The translations under genes and the position numbers were made by a program. Source: CAVRQM01 sp963732775 (GTDB lineage Bacteria > Pseudomonadota > Alphaproteobacteria > Acetobacterales > Acetobacteraceae). From it: 64,000 nucleotides of DNA. Below, one piece after another: positions 41,596-51,909 of this stretch. Under the pieces are notes generated by a model. It saw only the letters and a program-made list of their open reading frames with translations. It was not told where the DNA came from and made no database searches. The stretch's first letter is position 1; every line of letters begins with the position of its first letter. The DNA lies in NCBI GenBank assembly GCA_963732775.1, contig CAVTAR010000001.1:1798001-1862000 (forward strand). The letters are read 5' to 3'.

Positions 41596-42125
41596 GGGTC
41601 GTCTCCGTAGCGTGAGAGTTCGTCGGTGAAGCCGAAGCGGGTGAAGTCGGCGAGGCGCATGGGATACAGCACGCCGTCCAGGTGGTCGGCCTCGTGCTGC
41701 ACCACCCGGGCATGAAAGCCGGAGGCCTCGCGGTCCACCGGCTGGCCCTCGGCGTCGAGCCCGGTGTAGCGGATGCGGGCCGGACGCGGCACCATGGCCT
41801 GTAGCCCGGGAATCGACAGGCAGCCTTCCCAGGCCTCGGCGATGACGTCGTCGAGCGGCTCGACGACGGGGTTGACCAGGACCTCGAACGGACGCTCGGC
41901 TTCCTCCCCGGTCTCGCCGGCGCGCGCCGCCGGCACCCGGAAGACGAACAGGCGCAACGGCACGTGGACCTGCGGCGCCGCGAGCCCGGCGCCCTGCGCA
42001 TCGGCCACCGTCTCGAGCATGTCGGCGATCAGGCGTCGGATTTCGGGGTCGGTCGGGTCGTCCACCGGCTCGGCGCGGCGGAACAGCACCGGGTGGCCCA
42101 TGCGCGCGATCTTCAGGATGGCCAT
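41592..42125 (-). CDS. def: Peptide deformylase
   Basis: A 177-residue metalloenzyme that removes the N-terminal formyl group from nascent proteins. All three motifs are present: GAGLAAPQ (45-52), EGCLS (100-104) and HEADH (144-148), which provide the metal ligands Cys102, His144 and His148 and the catalytic Glu145. The start at MAILKIARMG has GAGGAG upstream. It is first of a def-coq9 pair with a 4-nt overlap, and is divergent from rpsU. Confidence 0.96.
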   Translation of the reverse strand: MAILKIARMGHPVLFRRAEPVDDPTDPEIRRLIADMLETVADAQGAGLAAPQVHVPLRLFVFRVPAARAGETGEEAERPFEVLVNPVVEPLDDVIAEAWEGCLSIPGLQAMVPRPARIRYTGLDAEGQPVDREASGFHARVVQHEADHLDGVLYPMRLADFTRFGFTDELSRYGDDP

Positions 42126-42302
42126 GCGGCTCCTCGCCGCTGCCTGCGGCGCCTGCGACGCAGATAGGCGGCGGGAAATGCTTTGGCGAGGGCGCGGCCG
42201 CGTGCTACCCCATCGGCCAGTTCTCGCGCGCGGTGTCCGGCGGCGGGGTTGTGCGGCGTGCCGATGGGCGGCGCGCCAGAGGCGAGAGGAGAAGGCGGCC
42301 AA

Positions 42303-42506
42303 GTGCAAGTCGTAGTCCGCGACAACAACGTCGACCAGGCGCTCAAGGCGCTCAAGAAGAAGATGCAGCGCGAGGGGATCTTCCGCGAGATGAAGCTGCG
42401 CCGGCATTTCGAGAAGCCGTCCGAGCGCCGCGCCCGCGAGGCCGCCGAAGCCGTGCGCCGGGCGCGAAAGATGGAGCGCAAGCGGCTGGAACGCGAGGGT
42501 TTCTAG
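42303..42506 (+). CDS. rpsU: Ribosomal protein bS21
   Basis: A 67-residue basic protein starting at GTG (42303) with GAGGAGAAGG upstream. The sequence QVVVRDNNVDQALKALKKKM and the Arg/Lys-rich C-terminal helix are diagnostic. bS21 binds the 30S platform and is needed for initiation on natural mRNAs. It is divergent from def. Confidence 0.96.
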   Translation: MQVVVRDNNVDQALKALKKKMQREGIFREMKLRRHFEKPSERRAREAAEAVRRARKMERKRLEREGF

Positions 42507-42548
42507 GCTCCGGCGCCCTCCGATCCGTGACGCCCGGGCACGCTCCGG

Positions 42549-43460
42549 GTGACTGCTTTTGGCGGCAGCGGCACCGCGGCGGGGCGTAGCTCCGTGCCCA
42601 TCCGCCTGCGACCCGTCCGCCGCCGGCCACGGTCGCGCCATGCGCTCGGCTATCTCGGGGCCGGCGTGCTGGCCGTCATCGTCGGGCTGGCGCTGCTCGC
42701 GCCCTGGCTCGCGCCGTTCTCGCCGGACCAGCAATTCACCGACGGCCTGGGCGACGACGGCGGCCCGCTGGCCCCGAACGGCACCTACTGGCTCGGCACC
42801 GACCTGCTCGGGCGCGACCTGCTGTCCCGGCTGATGTGGGGTGCGCGCACCTCGCTCATCGTCGGCATCGTCGCCAACGGCATCGCGGTGACGCTCGGCA
42901 CCCTGCTCGGCGTGGTCGCGGGCTACGTCCGCGGACCGCTCGGCGCGGTCATCATGCGGCTCACCGACCTGATGATGGCGTTCCCGGCGCTGCTGCTGGC
43001 GATCGCGCTGGCCGCCGTGTTCGCGCCCTCGCTGTGGATCGTCGCACTGGTGATCGCCATGGTGAACTGGGTGCAGATCGCGCGGGTGATCTACACCGAG
43101 ACCACGGCGCTGGCCGAGCGCGACTTCGTGCTGGCCGCGCGCGGCCTCGGCGCCGGCTCGCTGCGCATCCTCGCCCGCCACGTGCTGCCGCACCTGCTGC
43201 CGACGGTGCTGGTGTGGTCGACGCTGGGCATCGCCACCACGGTGCTGCTGGAGGCGACGCTGTCGTTCCTGGGCATCGGCGTGCGCCCGCCCACGCCCTC
43301 CTGGGGCAACATCATCTACGAGAACCAGACCTACTTCACCTCGGCACCCTGGCTCGTGTTCTTCCCGGCCGCCGGCATCATCCTGCTGGCCCTGTCCTGC
43401 AACCTGGTCGGCGACGCGCTGCGCGACGCGCTCGATCCCCGCGCGCAGGAGCAGCGGTAG
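42549..43460 (+). CDS. Peptide-type ABC transporter permease, DppC/OppC family
   Basis: A 303-residue inner-membrane permease. The N-terminal OppC_N segment (SRHALGYLGAGVLAVIVGLA, then FSPDQQFTDG) precedes HWLGTD-like YWLGTDLLGRDLLSRL, the hallmark of DppC permeases. The EAA loop contains ARGLGAGSLRILARHVLPHL. Five to six spans. GTG at 42549 is used; GTG at 42594 is an alternative start. The stop TAG shares its last base with the GTG start of the next gene. Order permease C, permease B, binding protein, two ATPases is unusual because the binding protein usually comes first. Confidence 0.92.
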   Translation: MTAFGGSGTAAGRSSVPIRLRPVRRRPRSRHALGYLGAGVLAVIVGLALLAPWLAPFSPDQQFTDGLGDDGGPLAPNGTYWLGTDLLGRDLLSRLMWGARTSLIVGIVANGIAVTLGTLLGVVAGYVRGPLGAVIMRLTDLMMAFPALLLAIALAAVFAPSLWIVALVIAMVNWVQIARVIYTETTALAERDFVLAARGLGAGSLRILARHVLPHLLPTVLVWSTLGIATTVLLEATLSFLGIGVRPPTPSWGNIIYENQTYFTSAPWLVFFPAAGIILLALSCNLVGDALRDALDPRAQEQR

Positions 43461-44380
43461 TGGCGCGCTACTTCGCCGGGCGCCTGCTGCAGGCGGCGCT
43501 GATCCTGTTCGGCGTGGCCGCGGTGACGTTCGCGCTGCTGTACCTCATGCCGGCCGACCCGGCGCGGCAGGTCGCCGGGCGCGCCGCATCGCCCGCGATG
43601 GTCCAGCTCGTGCGCCACGAGATGGGGCTCGACCAGCCACTCGCGGCCCAGTTCGCAGCCTATATCGGCCGGCTGCTGCGCGGCGACCTCGGCCGCTCCT
43701 ACGTGCAGCGCACCGATGTCGGCACGCTGATCGCAAGCCGGCTGCCGGCGACGCTGTGGCTGCTGGCCGGCGGCATCGTCGCGGAACTGCTGATCGGGCT
43801 GCCGGCCGGCATCGTCGCGGCGGTGTGGCGCGGCCGCCGCGTCGACCGCGCGGTGATGGTGCTGTCGTTCGTCGGCGTCTCGGTGCCGCAGTTCGTGCTG
43901 AGCCTGGTGCTGCTGTTCGTGTTCGCGGCCTGGCTCGGCTGGTTCCCGATCGGCGGCTACGGCGGGCCCGCGCACCTGTTCCTGCCGGCGCTGACGCTCG
44001 GCATCCTGGGGGCCGGCTGGTACGGGCGCATGATGCGGTCCACCATGGTCGACGTGCTGGGCCAGGATTACATCCGCACCGCCCGTGCCAAGGGGGCGGG
44101 GGCTTGGCGGGTGCTGCTGGTGCACGCCATGCGCAACGCGATCCTGCCGATCCTGGCGATGATCGGGCTCGACATCGGCACCTTTCTGTCGGGCGCGGTG
44201 GTGGTCGAATCGGTCTATGGATGGCCCGGCGTCGGCCAGCTCACCTGGCAGGCCATCCAGCAGATCGACATCCCGATCATCATGGCGGTGACGCTGATGG
44301 CCGCCATTGGCATCGTGCTTGCAAACTTGCTCGTGGACATGCTGGCCCCGCTGGTCGATGTCCGCATCCGGCTCCGCTAG
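43460..44380 (+). CDS. Peptide-type ABC transporter permease, DppB/OppB family
   Basis: A 306-residue permease with six spans. The DppB N-terminus is ARYFAGRLLQAALILFGVAA with LLYLMPADPAR, and the EAA loop is YIRTARAKGAGAWRVLLVHA. The C-terminal VVVESVYGWPGVGQLTWQAI is typical. Its GTG start overlaps the preceding stop by 1 nt, so translation is coupled. It pairs with the DppC-type permease to form the membrane channel. Confidence 0.93.
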   Translation: MARYFAGRLLQAALILFGVAAVTFALLYLMPADPARQVAGRAASPAMVQLVRHEMGLDQPLAAQFAAYIGRLLRGDLGRSYVQRTDVGTLIASRLPATLWLLAGGIVAELLIGLPAGIVAAVWRGRRVDRAVMVLSFVGVSVPQFVLSLVLLFVFAAWLGWFPIGGYGGPAHLFLPALTLGILGAGWYGRMMRSTMVDVLGQDYIRTARAKGAGAWRVLLVHAMRNAILPILAMIGLDIGTFLSGAVVVESVYGWPGVGQLTWQAIQQIDIPIIMAVTLMAAIGIVLANLLVDMLAPLVDVRIRLR

Positions 44381-44399
44381 AACAACCCAGGGGAACACC

Positions 44400-46061
44400 A
44401 TGCCGCGACGCCTGCGAGACATCGGCGCTGCCACGACTGCACTGGCCGGGGCGCTGGCCGGGGCGGTGGCCGGCGCGCTGCTGCTGGCCCCGCCAGCGCC
44501 GGCTGCCGAGACGCCGAAGCACGGCGGCTCCATGACGATCGCCTTCAAGGACGACATCGCGACTCTCGACCCCGCCATCGGCTACGACTGGCAGAACTGG
44601 CCGGTCATCGAGTCCATGTTCAACGGCCTGCTCGGCTACGAACCGGGCACCACGAAGCTGAAGCCCTCGCTGGCCGCGAGCTTCACCATCTCGCCCGACG
44701 GGCTGACCTACACGTTCAAGCTCCGCCAGGGCGTCAAGTTCCACAACGGCCGCGTCATGACCGCGGACGATGTGCTGTACACCTTCAACCGCACCTGCAA
44801 CGCCAAGACGCAGAGCCCCGGCGCCAGCTTCTTCTCCGCCATCGACGGCTTCGACGACTTCCAGAAGGGCAAGACCGACCACCTGGCCGGCATCACCGCG
44901 CCCGATCCCGCGACCGTGGTCATCAGGCTCGCCCAGCCCAGCGCGCCGTTCCAATACGTGCTCGCGCTCAACTTCGCCTTCATCGTGCCGAAGGAGGAGA
45001 TCGAGAAGCCCGGCGCCGATTTCGGCAAGCACCCGGTCGGCACCGGACCCTTCTCGCTCAAGGAATGGACGCTCGGCCAGAAGCTCGTGCTGGTGCGCAA
45101 CCCGGACTACTGGGAGCAGGGCGTGCCCTATCTCGACGGCTACACGGTCGAGGTCGGGCAGGAGCCGATCACCGCCCTGCTGCGGCTGCAGCACGGTGAG
45201 ATCGACGCGCTGGGCGACGGCATCCCGCCGGCGCGGTTCAACGAGGTGATGAAGGACCCCGCGCTGAAGCAGGACATCATCGTCGGCCAGCGCCTGGCCA
45301 CCACCTACCTGACAATGAAGACCAACCAGAAGCCGTTCGACGACGTGCGGGTGCGCCAGGCGGTCAACTACGCGATCGACAAGGCGCGCATCGTCAAGAT
45401 CATCAACGGCCGCGCCGCCGCGGCGGACCAGGTGCTGCCGCCCGGGATGCCGGGCTACGACGCGGCGTTCCAGGGCTACGGCTTCGACCCGAAGAAGGCC
45501 AAGGCGCTGCTCGCCGAGGCGGGGCTGGCGGGCGGCTTCGCGACCACGCTGTTCGCCAACAACACCGACCCGAACCCGCGCATCGCCGAGGCGATCCAGC
45601 AGGACCTGGCCGGCGTCGGCATCAAGGCGGAGCTGAAGACGCTGGCGCAGGAGAACGTGATCGCCGCCGCCGGCACCGCCGACCAGGCGCCGCTGGTGTG
45701 GTCGGGCGGCATGGCCTGGTCGGACGACTTCCCCGATCCCACCGACTTCTTCACCCCGATCCTGTCGTGCAGCAGTGCGACGCAAGGCGGCTGGAACTGG
45801 GCCTGGTACTGCCGCAAGGACCTGGACGATGCGGCGACCAAGGCCGACGCGATGACCGATCCGGCCCAGGCGCCGCAGCGCCTCGCGGCCTGGCAGGACA
45901 TCTACCGCAAGGTGATGGCCGACGCGCCATGGGTGCCGGTGTACAACGAGAAGCTGTTCGTGCTGAAGACGCCGCGGCTGCAGGGCGGGCGCGACGTGCT
46001 GGTCGACCCGCAATACCCCCCGATGAACTATCCCTACGTGTGGGTCGCCGACGGGAAGTAG
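44400..46061 (+). CDS. Peptide/nickel-type extracellular solute-binding protein (SBP_bac_5)
   Basis: A 553-residue periplasmic binding protein starting at ATG 44400 with AGGGG upstream. The signal peptide covers about residues 1-35 (ALAGAVAGALLLAPPAPAAE). Family-5 landmarks are GGSMTIAFKDDIATLDPAIG, YTFKLRQGVKFHNGRVMTAD, GTGPFSLKEW and VRQAVNYAIDKARIV. It captures the substrate for the two permeases. Ligand class (dipeptide, oligopeptide, glycoside) cannot be settled from sequence; LACK of the lipobox suggests a soluble form. Confidence 0.92.
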   Translation: MPRRLRDIGAATTALAGALAGAVAGALLLAPPAPAAETPKHGGSMTIAFKDDIATLDPAIGYDWQNWPVIESMFNGLLGYEPGTTKLKPSLAASFTISPDGLTYTFKLRQGVKFHNGRVMTADDVLYTFNRTCNAKTQSPGASFFSAIDGFDDFQKGKTDHLAGITAPDPATVVIRLAQPSAPFQYVLALNFAFIVPKEEIEKPGADFGKHPVGTGPFSLKEWTLGQKLVLVRNPDYWEQGVPYLDGYTVEVGQEPITALLRLQHGEIDALGDGIPPARFNEVMKDPALKQDIIVGQRLATTYLTMKTNQKPFDDVRVRQAVNYAIDKARIVKIINGRAAAADQVLPPGMPGYDAAFQGYGFDPKKAKALLAEAGLAGGFATTLFANNTDPNPRIAEAIQQDLAGVGIKAELKTLAQENVIAAAGTADQAPLVWSGGMAWSDDFPDPTDFFTPILSCSSATQGGWNWAWYCRKDLDDAATKADAMTDPAQAPQRLAAWQDIYRKVMADAPWVPVYNEKLFVLKTPRLQGGRDVLVDPQYPPMNYPYVWVADGK

Positions 46062-46071
46062 CGCGCGCCGC

Positions 46072-47070
46072 GTGTCGGCCTGCACCGAGACGCTGGCGGC
46101 GGCGCCCGTCGCGCCGCCGCTGCTCGGCATCGAGGAGCTCTGCGTCGACGTCGCGCACGATACCGGAACGACCCGTCTCGTCGACGGCGTGACGCTCTCG
46201 CTCGGCGCGGGCGAGGTGCTCGGCCTGGTGGGGGAGAGCGGCTGCGGCAAGAGCGTCACCGCGATGTCGCTGCTGCGACTGCTTCCCGAGCCGCCGATCA
46301 GCATTGCCGCGCGGCGCATCGTCTTCGAGGGGACCGATCTCGCCCGCATGTCGATGCGGCAGATGCGCGCGCTGCGCGGCAGCCGCATCGGCATGGTGTT
46401 CCAGGAGCCGATGACCAGCCTGAACCCCACCTTCACCATCGGCTGGCAGCTCGACGAGACGCTGCGCCTGCACTTGCGGCTGGGGCGCGCGGCGCGCCGC
46501 GACCGGCTGCTGGAACTGCTCGGCCATGTCGGCATCGGCAGTGCCGCGCAACGGCTCGCGCAGTACCCGCACGAACTGTCCGGCGGCCTGCGGCAGCGGG
46601 TGATGATCGCGATGGCGCTCGCCTGCGGCCCGCGCCTGCTGATCGCCGACGAGCCGACTACCGCACTCGATGTCACCGTGCAGCTGCAGATCCTGCAATT
46701 GCTGGCGCGCCTGCGCCGCGAGGACGGCATGGCGATGCTGCTGATCACCCACGACCTGGGCGTCATCGCCGCGGCGGCGGACCGGGTGGCGGTGATGTAC
46801 CTCGGGGCGCATCGTCGAACTGGCCGCCACCGCGGCGCTGCTGCGCGCCCCGCGCCATCCCTACACGACGGCCCTGCTGCGCGCCCGTCCCAGCCTGCGC
46901 GGCGCGCCCGGCGCGCTGCTCGCCATCCCCGGCACCGTGCCCTCGCCGGCGGCGCGCCCGGCGGGCTGCGCCTTCGCCCCGCGCTGCCCGCGCGCGCTGC
47001 CGCGCTGCGCCGAGGCGGTGCCGCCGCTCGCCGGCGCGCCGCACGAGGTCGCCTGCTGGAACCCGCAGGA

Positions 47071-47074
<4 letters not shown>
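46072..47074 (+). CDS. ABC transporter ATPase, DppD/OppD family (one frameshift)
   Basis: About 333 residues once repaired, starting GTG at 46072. Walker A is GESGCGKS, the Q-loop VFQEPMTSLNP, the signature LSGGLRQR and Walker B LLIADEPTTALD; the H-loop is ITHDLG. At about 46804 the frame breaks after VAVMYLG; one frame gives nonsense, the other continues GRIVELAATAALLRAPRHPY through the oligopeptide C-terminal domain (CAFAPRCPRALPRC) to CWNPQE. Removing one base joins them. It overlaps the next ATPase by ATGA. Confidence 0.88.
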
Positions 47075-48129
<1,055 letters not shown>

Positions 48130-49160
48130 AACGCCGCCTCGCGCGCCCGGTCGGTCGCGACCGAGACGATGGCGCCCAGGTGCCCGGGTCCGAGCCGCCA
48201 CAGATGCAGGTCGAGCAGGCGGTCGCCATCCGCCTCGATCGCGGCGCGGACCCGATCGGCCACCCGCCGGTCGGGCACCATGTCGAGCAGGATCGCGCCG
48301 GTGTCCCGCACCAGGCCATAGGCCCAGCTCCCGATCACGCAGGCGCCGACGATGCCGGCGAGCGGGTCCATCCACAGCCAGCCGAACGCCCGCGCCAGCA
48401 GCAGCCCCGCGATCACCAGCACCGACACCGCCGCGTCGGCCATCACGTGCACGACGGCGGCCCGCATGTTGTTGTCGCGGTGCGCCGCACCGTCCCCGCT
48501 GCCATGCCCGCCGCCATGCTCGTGGCCGTGGTCGTGCTCGTCGCCGTGATCGTGGCCGTGCTCGTCGCCATGGTCGTGGCCGCCGTGCGCGTGGCCATGG
48601 CCGTGGTGGTGCCCGCCGCCCGACAGCAGCCAGGCCGAGGCGATGTTGACGCCGAGCCCGAGCGTGGCGATCGGGATTGCCTGGGCGAAGCGGATCGGCA
48701 CCGGCGCAAACAGCCGCAGCACCGCCTCGTAGCCGATCAGCACGGCGATCATGGCCAGCACGATCGCGCTCGTGAAGCCGGCGAGGTCGCCGAGCTTGCC
48801 GGTGCCGAAGCTGAACCGCGGGTCGCCGGCGTGGCGCCTCGCGTAGCGGTAGGCCAGGGCGGCCAGCAGCAGGGCGCCCGCGTGCGTGCTCATGTGCAGG
48901 CCGTCGGCGACCAGCGCGATGGAGCCGAACAGCGCGCCGCCGACGATCTCGAGCGCCATCATCGCGGCGCACAGCCAGATCACCGCCCAGGTCCGGCGCT
49001 CGGCGTGTTCGTGGCCCGGGCCCAGGAACACATGGCCGTGCCCGGCCTCGAACGCCGGCGCGTGCGTATCGGGCATGGTCGGCCTCCTCAGCGCTCGATG
49101 CGGCGACCGCTCCCTAGCACGGTTGCCGTCCCGCCCGAAGTCCCGCTCGCTCCGCCCGCC

Positions 49161-49736
49161 TCACCCCGGCGCCGCCTCGAGCGCCGCCTCGATCGCCGGC
49201 CGCAGCCGCGTCCCGTCCGGCTCGTCGCCCGAGCTGAACAGGCCGGCCACGTCGCCACTCCGCGCCACCAGCACCTTGTGGAAGTTCCAGCGCGGCTCCC
49301 AGCCGCCCTGCGTCTCGCGCACCCAGCGGTAGAACGGGTGCGCCTGCGGGCCGCGCACGTGCGACAGGCCCGCCATCGGGAACCGCACGCCGAACGTCGC
49401 CTCGCAGAAGCCCTTCACCGCGGCGTTGCTGTCGCTCTCCTGATCGAAATCCTGGCTCGGCACGCCGACCACCACCAGGCCGCGCGGCGACAGGGCGGCG
49501 TGCAGCTTCTCCAGCGCGCCGTACTGATAGGTGAAGCCGCAGAAGCTCGCCGTGTTCACCACCAGCAGCACGCGGGCGCGGAAGGCGGCGAGGTCCAGCG
49601 TGCCGTCGTCGATCGAGGTGAAGCTGAAATCCCACGCCCGGGATGGCGCGCCGGCAGCCGCCGCGGCCGGCGCCGGCGCGGACCCTCCGGCGAGGGTGGC
49701 CCCGGCAGAGATCAGAACGGCGCGGCGTGTCGGCAT
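49161..49736 (-). CDS. Exported glutathione peroxidase-family protein
   Basis: A 191-residue protein, longer than cytoplasmic family members by about 30 N-terminal residues. These form a likely Tat signal (PTRRAVLISAGATLAGG, then an Ala-rich region). The catalytic site is Cys66 in NTASFCGFTYQYG, where other members have Cys or Sec, followed by VGVPSQDFDQE with the conserved Gln, and WNFHKVLV with the Trp and Asn of the tetrad. The start is supported by GGGGGA upstream. Small lipoproteins lie just upstream. It probably detoxifies peroxides in the periplasm using thioredoxin-like donors. Confidence 0.88.
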   Translation of the reverse strand: MPTRRAVLISAGATLAGGSAPAPAAAAAGAPSRAWDFSFTSIDDGTLDLAAFRARVLLVVNTASFCGFTYQYGALEKLHAALSPRGLVVVGVPSQDFDQESDSNAAVKGFCEATFGVRFPMAGLSHVRGPQAHPFYRWVRETQGGWEPRWNFHKVLVARSGDVAGLFSSGDEPDGTRLRPAIEAALEAAPG

Positions 49737-49797
49737 GCTGAAGGTCCCCCTGTCCGGGACTTGGCCCGCCCCCCGCCGCCGGCAAGGCGCCGGCCGC

Positions 49798-49938
49798 TCA
49801 CGGTCGCCCGTGATCGCCCCGCTCGAAGAAATCGCTCTCCGGCGGCCCGGTCTGCGGCAGCACGCCGCATCCCGGCAGTGCGGCCAGCAGCAGCAGCGTC
49901 GCCAGCAGCAGCAGCGGCGCGCGGCTACGTCTTGCCAT
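49798..49938 (-). CDS. Small lipoprotein (second of a pair)
   Basis: A 46-residue protein: arginine-rich start, hydrophobic run (APLLLLATLLLLAALPGC) and a lipobox ending LPGC at about residue 24, leaving a mature lipopeptide of about 23 residues (CGVLPQTGPPESDFFERGDH and two or three more). It overlaps the first lipoprotein gene by 14 nt. The mature parts share a GPP motif with the first gene. Function unknown. Confidence 0.6.
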   Translation of the reverse strand: MARRSRAPLLLLATLLLLAALPGCGVLPQTGPPESDFFERGDHGRP

Positions 49939-50119
49939 GGCTGCGCTCTTCCAGGCCGTAGGGCGTGCCCCCGGCCGGCGGCCCGGTGATGGCGCCGCAC
50001 CCCGCCGCCGCGAACGCCAGCAGGGCGAGCAGCAGCGCGGCCAGAAGCAGGCCCGGCCACGCCTGGCGCATCGGGGCCTGGCGCATCGGGTCTTGGCGCA
50101 TCGGGGCATCCTTGTGCAT
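49925..50119 (-). CDS. Small lipoprotein (first of a pair)
   Basis: A 64-residue protein. The N-terminus has three MRQ-type repeats (from a short DNA repeat GCGCATCGGG-like, three copies in 50068-50105), so the start could be any of several ATGs. The hydrophobic core LLLAALLLALLAFAAAGC ends in a lipobox; the mature part begins CGAITGPPAGGTPYGLEERS. It overlaps the second lipoprotein gene, so the two are probably translated together. I do not recognise the family. Confidence 0.6.
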   Translation of the reverse strand: MHKDAPMRQDPMRQAPMRQAWPGLLLAALLLALLAFAAAGCGAITGPPAGGTPYGLEERSHGKT

Positions 50120-50228
50120 CGCACAAGCCTCTACGCCGCACGCCGCCCACGGTTACACCCGGACGTGCGCCGGGGCGTCCCGAGGAGGGTCGAGGCGGGT
50201 CGAGGCGGCGCGTCGCCCGGGCGGCAGG

Positions 50229-50873
50229 TCAGCCGAGCCGGCGCTCCAGGCCTGCCGCGAGCGTCTGCAGGATCAGGCAGCACGAGGCGGCGCCGGCGTC
50301 GATGGTGCCGCGCGAGCGCTCGCCGAGCCGCGCCGCGCGGCCGATGCGGGCCACCATGTCGCGGGTGGCGTCGCGCCCCTGCTCCGCCGCCGCCGACAGC
50401 GCGCGCAGTCCGGCGCGAAAATCCTCGCCGCGCGCCTGCGTCTCGTCGAACGCGGCCAGCGCCGGGATCAACGTGTCGAGCAGCGTCTTGTCGCCCGGCT
50501 TGGCGGCGCCCAGGTCCTGCACGCCGGCGAGCCCCGCGTGCAGCATGCGGCCGAACAGCGGGCCGTCGAGTGTTTCGGCGGCGCCGAGGCTGGTCGCCAT
50601 GTCGAGGAAGAACGTGCCGTACAGCGGCCCCATGGAGCCGCCGATGCCCTCCAGCAGCGTCTCGCCGAGCGTCGTGAACCCCGCCGCCAGCCCGGCCGAG
50701 CCGTCGCCGATCGCCTCGCCGGCGCGGGAAAATCCCTTGCTCATGTTGATGCCGTGGTCGCCGTCGCCGATGGCGCCGTCGATCTCGCTCAGCCAGGCGC
50801 GGTTGGCGTTGATCGCCGCCACCAGGTCGAGCACCACAGGCCCGGCCTCGGCGAGGCGCACCGCCTCGCTCAC
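50229..50873 (-). CDS. Dihydroxyacetone kinase-type subunit DhaL
   Basis: A 214-residue ATP-binding subunit of the DhaL family. The Mg-ADP-binding Asp cluster is IGDGDHGINMSKGF (residues 35-48), with GGSMGPLYGTFF and DAGAASCCLILQ later. It starts GTG at 50873, overlapping the DhaK stop as GTGA. In the ATP-dependent version DhaL and DhaK together phosphorylate dihydroxyacetone or related ketoses such as erythrulose. No PTS component (DhaM) is adjacent, which supports ATP rather than PEP as donor. Confidence 0.9.
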   Translation of the reverse strand: MSEAVRLAEAGPVVLDLVAAINANRAWLSEIDGAIGDGDHGINMSKGFSRAGEAIGDGSAGLAAGFTTLGETLLEGIGGSMGPLYGTFFLDMATSLGAAETLDGPLFGRMLHAGLAGVQDLGAAKPGDKTLLDTLIPALAAFDETQARGEDFRAGLRALSAAAEQGRDATRDMVARIGRAARLGERSRGTIDAGAASCCLILQTLAAGLERRLG

Positions 50874-51874
50874 CGCGCCACCTGCGTCAGCCCGAGGCAG
50901 CGCGCCGGGTGGGCCAGCCAGCGATCGAGGTCGGGGTCGAGCCGCATCACCGTGAGCGTCACGCCCTGCATCTCCAGCGAGGTGAACAGGTTGCCGATGA
51001 ACGGATGGCGCACCCGCATCCCGCGCGCCTCCAGCACCTCGGCCACCCGGTCATAGAGGATATACAGCTCCATCACCGGCGTGGCCCCCAGCCCCGACAC
51101 CAGCACCGCCACGTCGTCGCCGGACGCAAACGGCAGGTCGGGCAGGATGCGGTCCAGCATCAGGTCCGCCATCTCGCGGGCCGGCCGGGTGGCCAGCACC
51201 TCCACCCCCGGCTCGCCGTGGTGGCCGATGCCGACCTCCATCTGGCCGTCGGCGATGGCGAAGTTCGGCTTGCCGACCGCCGCGATGGTGCAGGGCGCGA
51301 GGCCGATGCCGATGCTGCGGGTGTGGTCGATCGCGCGCTGGGCGGCGGCGATCACGCCGTCGAGGTCGAGCCCCTCGTCGGCGGCGGCGCCGCCCACCTT
51401 CCACATCAGGATTTCCCCCGCGACGCCGCGGCGCTTCTCGCGCTCGCCGGCGGCGGCCGAGGCCACGTCGTCGTTGGCCACCACGGTCTGGACGGTGAGC
51501 CCGCGCGCCCCGGCCTGGCGGATGGCCAGCTTCACGTTCATGTTGTCGCCGGCATAGTTGCCGTACAGGCACGCGACGCCGGCCCCGGCATCGGCCGCCA
51601 CGAACGCGTCGAGGAAGCTCTTGGCGGTCGGCGAGGAGAAGATCTCCCCCACCGCCACGGCGTCGCACATGCCCGGCCCGACATAGCCCAGGAAGGCCGG
51701 CTCGTGCCCCGACCCGCCGCCGGTGACGATGCCGACCTTGCCCGGCCGCGGCGCGCCGGCCGCCCGCAGCGCGCGCGGGTTGCCGGTCGCCGCCAGCAGG
51801 TCGGGATGGGCGCGCAGCAGGCCCTTCAGCGCGTCCTCGACCACCTGGTCGGGATCGTTGATGATGCGGTTCAC
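50870..51874 (-). CDS. Dihydroxyacetone kinase-type subunit DhaK
   Basis: A 334-residue substrate-binding subunit, GTG start at 51874 with GGGGGG upstream. Landmarks are KVGIVTGGGSGHEPAFLGYV, FSSPTAKSFLDA, LYGNYAGDNMN and the substrate-binding His218 in VGIGHHGEPG, at the same number as in E. coli DhaK. It binds the ketose covalently through the His. Overlap with dhaL shows coupled translation. Its upstream neighbour is an SDR 35 bp away and a divergent RpiB-like gene, a set that suits tetritol or L/D-erythrulose breakdown. Confidence 0.92.
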   Translation of the reverse strand: MNRIINDPDQVVEDALKGLLRAHPDLLAATGNPRALRAAGAPRPGKVGIVTGGGSGHEPAFLGYVGPGMCDAVAVGEIFSSPTAKSFLDAFVAADAGAGVACLYGNYAGDNMNVKLAIRQAGARGLTVQTVVANDDVASAAAGEREKRRGVAGEILMWKVGGAAADEGLDLDGVIAAAQRAIDHTRSIGIGLAPCTIAAVGKPNFAIADGQMEVGIGHHGEPGVEVLATRPAREMADLMLDRILPDLPFASGDDVAVLVSGLGATPVMELYILYDRVAEVLEARGMRVRHPFIGNLFTSLEMQGVTLTVMRLDPDLDRWLAHPARCLGLTQVAR

Positions 51875-51909
51875 GCTGGCCCCCCGGACATTTGTATGGC
51901 CGGCGAGGC

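Noticed and set aside
48440..48620. Possible CRISPR-like or mobile repeat in the cation-efflux gene
   Set aside because: It is the coding sequence of the His-rich loop; units are irregular and in frame.
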